A stretch of DNA of 64,000 bases, taken from contig NAJO01000003.1 of NCBI GenBank assembly GCA_002077065.1, forward strand, positions 248,001-312,000. The letters are read 5' to 3'. Below the pieces are notes generated by a model. That model had not been told where the DNA came from. It made no database searches and saw nothing but the letters and a program-made list of their open reading frames with translations. The position numbers and the translations under genes are program-made. Position 1 is the stretch's first letter; each line of letters begins with the position of its first letter. Positions 11,208-20,185 of the stretch are shown in pieces. This stretch comes from Cryoendolithus antarcticus. Lineage: Eukaryota > Ascomycota > Dothideomycetes > Cladosporiales > Cladosporiaceae.

Positions 11208-12335
11208 ATGCCACAGCTGGGCGCGAAAAAGTCGCGGCTAGGTTGCGCTCAATGCAAAGCCCGGCGGGTCAAATGCGATGAACGGGTACCCTGCTGCAGC
11301 AACTGCCAACGACGGTCAGAACAATGCAGTCTAGCTCCACCTACGCCGAGTACCATATCTTATGCGAGCCCAAGTGCCCAACCGACCACCGACGACTGGC
11401 TGCTGGACCTGGAACTCATGCACCACTACACCAGCAAGACATCACGCAGCGAGCTAGGCAGTGGCCATGCAATGGCGCATCTATGGCAAGACAATATCCC
11501 GCTCGAGGCTACTAAGCATCCATTTCTCATGCACGGCATCTTGGCCCTGTCTGCGCTCCACATCGCTGCCACAAGACCTGCCAAGACCGTGGCATATCTA
11601 CAGATCAGCGACAAACACCACGTCATTGCTGTGTCCTCGTTCCGAGATCTTCTCAGTGAGCCTGTTACGGACGACCAGGGTAACGCATTGTTCGTCCTCT
11701 CTATGGTCCTATCAATTTCATCACTAGCAAGAGCCTCTCTAAGGGCTGTTGAGAGGCCTGAGCGACACTTCATGGCCCTGGAGGACGTCGTGGAGCTGCT
11801 TTATATGACCAGGGGAGTTAGAGATGTGGTCGATACGACATATGAGACCGTCTCGAGAGGTCCCTTCTCGGTAGCGCTGCACGGCCACCAGGCAGTGCCC
11901 TCTACAGCGCATGCACTTGCTCCTGAGCTGAAGGCCTGCTTCTCTGCACTGTTGAGCCTCTGCGGCGATACTGCAGACCCCGAGAAGACTAGAATTTGCA
12001 CGGAAGCCGTAACAGAACTACAAACCGTGTATGAGACCGCGGTGCAAACGCATGCCACTCAAGCACTGCATAGTGGACACATCTTCCGCTGGATTGCGGA
12101 GAGATCATACGAATTTTTGAAGCTCGTACAAGCCAGACACCCTCCCGCCTTAGTGATCACCGCGTACTTCTTTGTCTCCACTGGTATGCTGAAGCACTCG
12201 TGGTATCTTCGCGATCTTGCCCAACTTGGGTTTGATGGCGTCGCGAATGCCCTGGAAGCGGATTATGGAAAGCACTTGGCCTACGCAAGAGAGTTGGTTG
12301 CAAGTGATCTTGCGGTGATGAAGTCGGGGCGGTGA
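11208..12335 (+). CDS. Zn2Cys6 transcription factor, Upc2-like (sterol uptake control type)
   Basis: Intronless, 375 residues from the ATG at 11208. The start is chosen because MPQLGAKKSRLGC puts the DNA-binding cluster at the N-terminus, as in this family. The cluster is C13-x2-C16-x6-C23-x6-C30-x2-C33-x6-C40 with the usual basic loop KARRVKCDE. The rest matches the short Upc2/Ecm22-style regulator layout: LELMHHYTSKTS, then HPFLMHGILALSALHIAA and a helical ligand-binding-like C-terminus. Relatives regulate ergosterol uptake and azole response, though many fungal paralogues have other unknown targets. Position beside an RTA1 gene is compatible with lipid control. Function beyond DNA-binding regulator is inference. 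Confidence 0.87.
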   Translation: MPQLGAKKSRLGCAQCKARRVKCDERVPCCSNCQRRSEQCSLAPPTPSTISYASPSAQPTTDDWLLDLELMHHYTSKTSRSELGSGHAMAHLWQDNIPLEATKHPFLMHGILALSALHIAATRPAKTVAYLQISDKHHVIAVSSFRDLLSEPVTDDQGNALFVLSMVLSISSLARASLRAVERPERHFMALEDVVELLYMTRGVRDVVDTTYETVSRGPFSVALHGHQAVPSTAHALAPELKACFSALLSLCGDTADPEKTRICTEAVTELQTVYETAVQTHATQALHSGHIFRWIAERSYEFLKLVQARHPPALVITAYFFVSTGMLKHSWYLRDLAQLGFDGVANALEADYGKHLAYARELVASDLAVMKSGR

Positions 12336-13199
12336 AATAGCTTTGGCTGTGATCTTGTTGTCCAGAGCGATTTGAGCAGTCTGCCTCTGAGCACTAGTGC
12401 CACACGGAACCTTCGCTTTTCCCCAAGTCCAGAGGCTCCTGCGCTACGATAGACCCACCTGCGATAGCGAGTACGTTGTGCGACTTTCAAGAGAGAGGGT
12501 ACACTGAACAGCAGACTGTACCATCCAGAGACCGGCACTCTCACAGAAATGGCATTTTCGCATCTGACTGTTGCGGGTGCATTCATGATAGCGTGAGAGC
12601 GGTCAGACTTTGGAGAAAACGGAGGTAAGCCATGGAAGAGTCTTGTTCCGGGCATCCGTCACACGTGGAACTGACATACTTGAGCTCCAGACTCTTGCCT
12701 TTGGTGCACATACTTCGTTGTAGCATGACTGATATCGAACGGCAGTCTCAATGCCGAAGCTCAGTAGCGACGAGAGTCGTGCCGCAGCATCTGCAGCTTG
12801 CAGCGGATCGTTTGCAACTGACTGCGGGGTCGCTTGTCAAACGGCTGTGGTTGGTGTCGCCTACGACCTGCCCTGTCCCGGTCTGTAAGGTGACGTGCAA
12901 TTGATTATTATAATACTCAGTGATATGAGATCATGATACTGGCCGTTGCAGGCCGACGTATTGGATGTGTAGATCTTAGTAAAGAATGGCTTTGAGATTC
13001 CTCCTCCAACTTCCTCTCTTCCGTCCCGACCTCCAATAGCGCTTATCGCTCAACATTTGTTTGCACACATGTCATGCCCGAAGACTGTCTAGACCACACG
13101 CATATCACTCCGACAGCAATCGCAGCCTCAGCGCATCTCTAGCGAATCCTGCTGCGCCTCGTGTTTCTCCGACCCATTATCGTGGCCTTCGCAGCTCTC

Positions 13200-13212
13200 C
13201 CGACACTACCCG
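13200..13212 (+). promoter_or_regulatory. CCG-N7-CCG element upstream of PEP carboxykinase (AcuK/AcuM-like site)
   Basis: Two CCG triplets separated by seven bases, about 300 bp before the PEP carboxykinase ATG. In Aspergillus the paired Zn2Cys6 factors AcuK and AcuM activate gluconeogenic genes, including PEP carboxykinase, through direct CCG/CGG repeats with this spacing. Presence of the motif is seen; function is inferred. Confidence 0.5.
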
Positions 13213-13301
13213 GGCACTGACTTACAGCCCAGCGTCGAGACCAATCACCACGCGGCTTCTCCGCGAAACCCAGTGTAGCTCCATACGGCAATCGAATTTG
13301 T

Positions 13302-13307
13302 GTGGGG
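13302..13307 (+). promoter_or_regulatory. GTGGGG box, candidate CreA site
   Basis: Matches the SYGGRG consensus of the carbon catabolite repressor CreA/Mig1 and lies about 210 bp before the PEP carboxykinase start. The motif is short and will also occur by chance. Confidence 0.35.
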
Positions 13308-13515
13308 CAAACACCAGCGATTGAAACAGCTGCTATCCCGAGCCTCTGAAGTTTGAATGGCTTCCGAGGCTACTTTAAAGACACGTCCGGCCCCTCCAGA
13401 GCGATCTTACACTCCTGGACCACCAGACGGCTCTTCCAACTTTCTTGCTGAGCAAATTGCCAAACAAGAGCGATCGAATTTCCATTCCTCTTCATTGACT
13501 TCAAGCATCGTCACC

Positions 13516-16500
13516 ATGGTTGCCAACGGCGTGAACAAGACAGCATTGCACCCTAAGGGTGTTGTGTATGACTTCCTCTCTTCGAGTGCTCACGGCGGCT
13601 CGAAAATCCACCTCCAGGCCATGTCACTGATTATCCGTCTGCAGGCCGCAAGTAGAGCACACTGAGATCGAAGAGGAGCTTCATGAGAAGGCACACATCG
13701 ACTACGAGCGCGTTGCCATCGTACGTTTAGGAGATTGAGCCTCACATCTGTCATGTCTAACCACGCTCACAGATCGCAAACCCTTCCGTTCCTGCACTCT
13801 ACGAAGATGCCCTCGTCTACGAGACTGGATCCGCTATCACCTCTAGCGGTGCTCTCTCCGCATACTCCGGTGCAAAGACTGGTCGCTCGCCTTCCGACAA
13901 GCGCATAGTGGAGGAGGATAGTTCGAAAGACAACGTCTGGTGGGGACCTGTAAACAAGCCCATGTCGCCGGAGGTCAGTCAGTATCTTATCACCTTTGAT
14001 GGACAACATGGTCTCGAACATACAGCCGCGTCTGCACGCTGCGAACTGCGGGGGAAGCTGGCGACGTCACTTTCATGTGGCATGCCGAGCTCTCGCCCCG
14101 CAAATTCGGGTGCAGTCGGCCGCGGCATTGATGCGGCTATTTGTCAATCTCGACATCCCGAGACGTTCGATGGTGCTGGACTAGGCCTCGCTTACTGACA
14201 GGTGATTGCAACAGGTCTGGAAAATCAACAGAGAACGCGCTGTCGACTACCTGAACACCCGAAACCGCATCTATGTCATTGATGGCTTCGCAGGATGGGA
14301 CGAGCGCTACCGAATCAATGTCCGGGTCGTGTGCGCTCGTGCATACCACGCCCTGTTCATGCGCAATATGCTTATCAGGCCCTCGAGAAAGGAGCTTGAG
14401 CACTTCCACCCCGACTATGTGATCTACAATGCCGGTGCCTTCCCTGCCAATCGATGGACTACCGGCATGACATCCGCGACCTCAGTCTCGATCAACTTTG
14501 CCGAGAAGGAGATGGTCATCCTTGGTACCGAGTACGCTGGTACGTCCCTTCCCCATTCCCGATAAAAAGCTTTTTGCCTCACTTGCTGCTGCTTCCTGCC
14601 ATCGCTTGCTGCTGTTTCCTGCCATCACTTGCTGCTACTGCCTCCTTCCTGGACCTGCTCTTTCCGTTGTTGCAAACATGAGTGGCAACCATAACCTGGA
14701 CCTAGGAAGGTGTGTTGGAACCTGCCACAACAATGTTTGGGAAGATGAAGGACAATCTTCCTTTTTATCTCCCCCATTCAAATCTTTGGCCACCGATACA
14801 CTATCGTTTGATCACTCGCGTCCGAACAGCCGCTTTCAAAGACTACAAACGCTACTCACTTCATGGCCCTCAGCTTCAGACCTGCATCACCTGCACGTCA
14901 TCGCGAGGATATCACTCCAGAGGATACCACTCCAGAGGATACCACTCCAGAGGATACCACCTCAGACTTAGACGCAGTACAGACCGAATTCGACCAGGTC
15001 AAAATGTCAGCTACCACGACAGCGATCCTAGCTATCCTGCTCCAACTGGTCTTCACCAGCATCAACGGTCCTAGCTGGGAGAATCCTCGGTTCCGTCTGA
15101 TCTTCCCTTCTCTGAATCGCCTCTCCGAACCGGCCTTTTGGGCATCACTTTCTGCCCTGGTCTCCATGGCATCCTGCAAGCTGCAGCTCCGCCTCCCATG
15201 GAGTGGTTCCTGTCTTTGAGCGCCACCATCCCCAACAACACCTGGGCAGTATATGCCCTCATTCTTCGGAAGCCTGGTCATCGAGACAAGCTCTACATCG
15301 GGTCTTGCACGTCAGCAAAGCGTGGAGTCGTTGCACGTTTCTACGAATACGACGCTGGCAAACACGTACCCAGATACGTCCAAAAAGCGTTAGACGACGG
15401 CTACACGATCAAGCGGAAAGTCCTTCTAGCACACTGTCCGATACCTCCATTGTCAAGCTTCCTCTCTACAGCGTTGTCATCATCGCTCTGGAGACTGCTT
15501 TCGCCTGCGTCTTCTGGGCCATGTTCAAGCGTGAGCACGACTATGGCTTCAATGGCCTTTGCCCCTGGCCCATGACCTCGTTCAAATATGACAGTCTCTT
15601 TTCACATAGCCCCCTCAAAGAAGCTATCGATGGCGGGCTCGAGCTATCCGAAGAGCAACTGAAGGAGATTGCGGATGCCACTAACGCCAAAGCCGTCGAC
15701 TATGGTCGTGATTATCACAAGCGCCAGCGCAATGAGGCTACTCCAGTGTTCAAAGCGGCGCAGGCCAGAGCGAACAAGAAGATGCGTCCCAAAACACAGT
15801 TGAACCGCGCCGCGGCCTAGTCAGCCAAGCTCTTCTACTGTGCTCCCTGCGACTATGCTGCCGATAACAACGGGCATCTCACTGAGCATAAGAACCGCAA
15901 AAGCCACCGGACACGCGTTCGAGAGTACGAGGGCCAACAACGACTCACCTTCGCCCCGCTTGTGGATCAGGACCAGCAGGAGGGTACTGATTCGACCCGG
16001 TCAAATTTGGACCAGGAGCAAGACCAGAGCCCCTCCACTCCTTCTCGCATCGATCCGAATCATCCAGAAGTCATTGATCTGACCAACGATACCGACGACG
16101 CAACCATCTTCACTCCACTGGGCCAGGCCCAGCATCGATAGGTCCAGCATCGACAAGCTCGTTATCGACAGCGCGAGCGTCGACAACGCGAGCATGGACA
16201 ACGCGAGCATCCGTAACGCGAGCATTCCTCGGACCAGCATCGACAGGACCAACATCGACAGGATCAGCAGTGACAGCGATAGCAGCAACAGGAACAGCAG
16301 CAATTGAAACAGCACATCATTTACTTGACCAACCATACTGACATTGTTCTTTTCGCAAGGTGAAATGAAGAAGGTATTGCATCAAATCCTTTTCCCCCCA
16401 ACGGCGAGCTACACTAACGTTCCCCAGGGAATCTTCACCGTACTGTTCTACGAGATGCCTGTCAAGCACAACGTGCTCACACTTCACTCGTCCGCCAACG

Positions 16501-17625
16501 AGGGCAAGGATGGTGATGTCACAGTCTTCTTTGGCTTGTCTGGCACTGGCAAGACCACCCTGTCCGCAGACCCCAAGCGTGCCTTGATCGGTGACGACGA
16601 GCACTGCTGGAGTGACCGAGGTGTGTTCAACATTGAAGGTGGCTGCTATGCCAAGTGCATCGGATTGTCAGCAGACAAGGAGCCCGATATCTACAACGCT
16701 ATCAAGTTCGGCTCGATCTTGGAGAACGTGGTCTTTGACCCGGAGACCCGAACAGTCGACTACGACGACATCACACTGACCGAGAACACCCGCTGCGCCT
16801 ACCCCATCGAGTACATCGAGAACACCAAGATTCCTTGCGTATCATCGAATCACCCAACGAACATCGTCCTCCTTACCTGCGACGCTCGAGGTGTGCTGCC
16901 ACCAATCTCGAAGCTCAACACCGAGCAGACAATGTTCCATTTCATTAGCGGTTACACCTCAAAGATGGCCGGTACTGAAGACGGAGTGAACGAGCCTACT
17001 GCAACTTTCTCGTCCTGCTTCGCTCAGCCGTTCTTGGCACTACACCCAATGAGATACGCCACAATGCTCGCCAAGTTCATGTCAGAGCACAAGGTCAATG
17101 CCTGGCTGCTCAATACTGGTTGGGTCGGCGCTGGCGCCACGACCGGCGGCAAGCGTTGCCCTCTGGTAAGTCGCCTGCTCCGTACGCTATTCCCAGATCT
17201 TCGATACTAACGTAATTCTGCAGAAATATACCCGCGCCATCCTCGACGCCATTCACTCCGGCGAGCTCGCGAAAGCCGAGTACGAGACCTACGAGACCTT
17301 CAACCTCAGCGTGCCCAAATCCTGCCCGAATGTCCCAGACGAGGTACTCAACCCCGCCAAGGCTTGGACTGGCAGCACAGATTTCACGAGCGAGGTGACG
17401 AAGTTGGCGGATCTGTTCAACGAGAACTTCAAGAAGTACTCAGACCAAGCTACACCTGAGGTGTTGGCTGCGGCGCCACAGACGAAATCGGCACCGAACA
17501 AGGAGGAGGCGCCGCAATCGAATGGAACGACTGAGTCGCAAGAGAAGGCTGAGCCGCAGACGGAAGCAGCACCACAACAGAATGGCACGGCAGCGCAGAC
17601 GGAAACGACGCCGTCATCGTCGTGA
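13516..17625 (+). CDS. PCK1: Phosphoenolpyruvate carboxykinase (ATP)
   Basis: Converts oxaloacetate and ATP to PEP and CO2, the committed cytosolic step of gluconeogenesis. Seven exons: 13516-13565, 13645-13720, 13773-13973, 14215-14539, 16360-16373, 16428-17165 and 17224-17625. The exon between the 1820 bp intron and the next one is only 14 nt (completing [16 protein letters not shown]). Visible motifs are [31 protein letters not shown], the kinase-1a P-loop [13 protein letters not shown], the metal-binding LIGDDEHCW, and [15 protein letters not shown]. The start [10 protein letters not shown] has a good context (TCACCATGG); an in-frame ATG at 13357 is an alternative. The C-terminus carries about 50 extra residues rich in Gln, Glu, Thr and Ala after the usual TPEVLAA end. 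All reading frames through the catalytic core are intact, so the enzyme is probably functional despite the long intron. Confidence 0.95.
14582..14650 (+). repeat. 23-bp tandem repeat, three units, near the 5' end of the long intron
   Basis: Units begin CTTGCTGCTG at 14582, 14605 and 14628. The first two differ at a few positions and the third is more diverged. Confidence 0.8.
14863..16141 (+). pseudogene. Decayed GIY-YIG nuclease-like / C2H2 zinc-finger gene inside the intron
   Basis: Coding-like sequence runs in three successive frames. The first (14863-about 15150) has a repeat EDTTP and a hydrophobic stretch. The second (15138-about 15440) carries a GIY-YIG-like core: AVYALILRK as the GIY strand, KLYIGSCTS as the YIG strand twelve residues later, then [10 protein letters not shown] with the conserved Arg, and [13 protein letters not shown]. 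The third (about 15440-16141) continues [14 protein letters not shown], a long helical basic region, an in-frame TAG at 15818-15820, and then a CAPC...H...H finger with CX2CX12HX5H spacing, ending at the TAG at 16139-16141. Similar fungal proteins with a GIY-YIG core form lineage-specific families of unknown role, as far as I recall; I cannot verify that here. Two frameshifts and a stop indicate a dead copy. Confidence 0.7.
14906..14965 (+). repeat. 15-bp tandem repeat, four units, encoding EDTTP
   Basis: Four consecutive 15-mers starting AGGATA at 14906, 14921, 14936 and 14951. They keep the reading frame of the first segment of the nested relic, so they probably expanded while it was still coding. 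Confidence 0.85.
16131..16290 (+). repeat. Degenerate 15-bp minisatellite just downstream of the nested relic
   Basis: Repeated units built around ACGCGAGCATGGACA and CAGCATCGACAGG, mostly 15 bp apart. On the minus strand they read as a Leu/Ser/Met five-residue repeat, which is a by-product and not a gene. Confidence 0.65.
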
Positions 17626-17885
17626 GCGGAATTGCGTATGGAAGAGTAAACTCAAGAGGGGCGTTTGTAGTGTACTTGTGACTCGTTCACGTTGACTTTC
17701 AACAACGAGCTCACTTATCTGACGAAGTGCATCCCTCGTTCCTTGACCGCACATCGGCCACGTGTGACGAGCTCGGATGGTGTATACCATCGTCCAACGC
17801 TGATGATGGGTCTAGAACCTATGTATCTGCGTGAATATGTTTCCCGAACCGGATCTCATGCGTATATCACTCGCGCTGTCAATGC

Positions 17886-18816
17886 TCAATACGTCCCCTG
17901 CAGCTGCCCTATCCTCCCTCCATCGATGACGTTGATGGCGCCATTGAGATAGCTTCCAGCCTTACTAGCCATGTATAGCACAGTGCCAACCACATCTCCT
18001 TCCCTCCCAACTCTGCCGGCAGGAATAATGCCTTTGCTCACACTCCCCTCTCTCGTAGGATCACCATCAACTCCCAGCCCTCCGATCAGCCCGCTAGCTA
18101 GCTCGCTCTCGAACAAGCCTGGTGCGATAGCATTCACTCTTATCGAGTAAGGTGTCAGCGTCCCGGAGAGGTGCTTGACCATATGCGTCGCAGCGGCTTT
18201 ACTGGCGCCGTACGCCATGTTGGAGCCGGGGACACGCAGGTAGCCGGCTATGGATGAAGTCACTAGGATCTGGGAGTCCCTGCCAGGAGCATTGCGTTTC
18301 TCGTTGCCGGCTGAAAGTAGCTCAAGGAAGGCAAACGAGGTGAGCGCAATGGAAGTGCTATTCGTAGCGAACGCCAAGTCCCAGCCGTCGCTCACTTGCA
18401 AAGCCGCAGCTGCGTACTCTGAGACAGGGACTTCGGACGCTTTCACCGGGATGGAATCAGGCATCACGCCTGAATTACAGCAGAGGAGGTTGATGTGGCC
18501 GGTTTCCTGCTTGATCTGGGCCGCAGCCGCGAGGAGAGAAGACTTGTCAGTGACGTCGCAGATAATCGGCGTGATGTTTGAGGGGGAGAGTTCAACGGCT
18601 TCGTCGAGTTTGGCTTGACGGCGACCGAGGGCGTAGACTTTGGCTGCGCCGTTGAGAGCAAAGGCTTTGGTGATCTTGAGGCCAATGCCTGCGCAGGGAT
18701 CAGTATCGATTACCCGGCAGTAAGTGAAAGCGAGTCGAACCCGTGGCGCCGCCTGTGATCACTACCACCATGCCTTCTACGCTGAAGAGCTTGGAGGGTG
18801 AAGTGGACTCTGCCAT
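17886..18816 (-). CDS. Short-chain dehydrogenase/reductase (SDR, Rossmann oxidoreductase)
   Basis: Two exons on the minus strand, 18741-18816 and 17886-18688, with a 52 bp intron (donor GTTCGA, branch TACTGAT, acceptor GCAG). The intron falls inside the nucleotide-binding motif TGGATGIG, which is rebuilt by splicing. Other SDR landmarks are ALGRR after beta-2 (favouring NADP), CDVTD, the NxG-like CNSG, catalytic Ser in VTSSIAG and YGASK with the Tyr-x3-Lys pair, and IAPGLFESE. The length (about 293 residues) and the C-terminal INVIDGGRIGQLQGTY are typical of classical SDRs. Substrate cannot be told from sequence. It converges on the PEP carboxykinase gene, with only 260 bp between stops. Confidence 0.9.
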
Positions 18817-19262
18817 GTTCGATACGAGGCGTCGAGTTGGTGAAATTGGGGTGAGAGTAAGTATAAGATCTTTCGTAGAGGTTTACTCGGATCTTATAAA
18901 TGCTCTCATATCCACATCAACGCTGGGGTTCCGAGTGGGCGATCTCCGGCCCAGCACTGCGTATCCAGCAATGACAAAACGCTACAGCCACTAGACCTCC
19001 TTTGAGAGTGCATCGCGAGAGTATCTTTCGTGCGTGAGACTCATCGTAGCACTGCCGCTTGACAAGCTCAATTCACAGTTGAGTTGCGGAGACTCGGGAG
19101 CAACGTTGATGCAATGGACTGTAGGCCAAGAGCTCAATCCTCGAGAGGATTACAAAGCACGCATGGAGCGAGCAGCAAGACCTTTGTAGATTACAGATAA
19201 CAAGACCGCCTGACAGTCGCACACTCGATCGAAGTCTTCGCTTCGTTGTATACATCAAAGCC
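18817..19262. other. Divergent intergenic region between SDR and GFA genes
   Basis: About 450 bases that must hold both promoters. I see no recognisable motif or gene. Confidence 0.5.
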
Positions 19263-19826
19263 ATGGCCCCCAAAACTTACACAGCAACCTGCCACTGCCA
19301 CCTCATCACCCTCACGCTCACCCTCCCCGATTCCCTCGCCCCAGAGGGCACCGAAACGATCAACGACTGCACTTGCTCCTACTGCCTCAAGAACGGTCCG
19401 TGCCAAACCTCGCTTCGACTCATTCCTTGCCCTGCCCATATCCTCTGCCCTCATTTACTCACTTCGCAGGCTACCTTCTCGTCTACCCCCTCGACGAGTA
19501 CGTCCACTTCGAAGGCGACTGCGAAAGCAAGTTGGCGAGTTATGCGTTCGCAACGAAGACGCGCGTGCACAAGTTCTGTCCGAACTGCGGGTCGTCGATG
19601 TTGATAGACTTCCGGCAGAGCGTGGATGTGCATCAGAGGGGCGAGTGGGGCATAAACGTAAGTGCTCTTGGCGACTCGGTCGCCGAGGGATGTGTAGGGG
19701 TGTGGTAAAGGGAGAGTGTGCTGACAGTAGAGATGCTAGGCTAGGATGATCAAAGGGATCGACTTGAAGAATGCGGAGTATACTTACTTTGATGGGGAGA
19801 AGTTGCTGGAGCCGCAGTATGAGTAG
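19263..19826 (+). CDS. GFA/CENP-V domain protein (glutathione-dependent formaldehyde-activating enzyme-like)
   Basis: Three exons, 19263-19395, 19470-19657 and 19740-19826, introns 74 and 82 bp. The spliced protein is about 135 residues, the usual size. Zinc-ligand motifs of the GFA fold are present: CHCH near the N-terminus, CTCSYC before intron 1 and CPNCGSSM in exon 2, followed by NARMIKGIDL and a C-terminal EYTYFDG. Founding members were described as S-hydroxymethylglutathione synthases, but most fungal paralogues have no assigned substrate. Confidence 0.88.
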
Positions 19827-20185
19827 CGAGTATGAGGGGGAGGGGGAGCTGGGAAGGGACGGCAAAGGTTGTGAGCTCAGCTGTGCGTCAATGAAGCGGT
19901 CTGCGCTTGCTCAAGAGTTGCATGCATTCGCTGTATGGGTGCTATGCTGATACTCTGTATCGTACATTGTATCCTTGCTTTGGTTTGGTCTGTCCGCCGT
20001 GAGCGGCGTCCGCGAGCTTGTCGATAGGCAGGCTGTGCAAGGAGCGCAAGCTGCCGTCTATTCAGGGAGCATGCCTTTCAATGATCATTCGATGCATATG
20101 TCGTTGCGAGGTTCGTGTTCGAGGCCGGCCCGGTGGCTACATTCGTAGAGGTGCCACTTTTGCCGCAATATGCCCAGGCAGACGC
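19827..20185. other. Short convergent intergenic region
   Basis: About 360 bases between the stop codons of the GFA gene and RPN7. It should hold two 3' UTRs; nothing else seen. Confidence 0.5.

Larger units (their letters stand above)
12336..13515. other. Intergenic, PEP carboxykinase promoter region
   Basis: About 1.2 kb without a recognisable gene. It holds the upstream control region of PEP carboxykinase, including a CCG-N7-CCG element and a GTGGGG box listed separately, and a further GCGGGG near 12828. The PEP carboxykinase frame is open upstream to an ATG at 13357, which would add 53 residues if used. Confidence 0.55.
14540..16359 (+). other. 1820-bp intron in PEP carboxykinase, with nested gene relic
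   Basis: Donor GTACGT after the codon split in EYAG, acceptor TTCGCAAG. A CTGAC branch-like sequence lies near 16338. All other introns found in this window are roughly 49-241 bp, so this one is about 20-fold longer than the median. It contains a decayed GIY-YIG/zinc-finger reading frame and three unrelated tandem-repeat tracts. This suggests that a sequence inserted into an ordinary small intron. Confidence 0.8.

Noticed and set aside
16001..16336. Minus-strand frame with LSMLA-like repeats
   Set aside because: Produced by the 15-bp minisatellite; not a membrane protein.
18733..18745. GGTTCGA-like box resembling a tRNA B box
   Set aside because: It coincides with the donor of the SDR intron and no acceptor stem or A box is found nearby.
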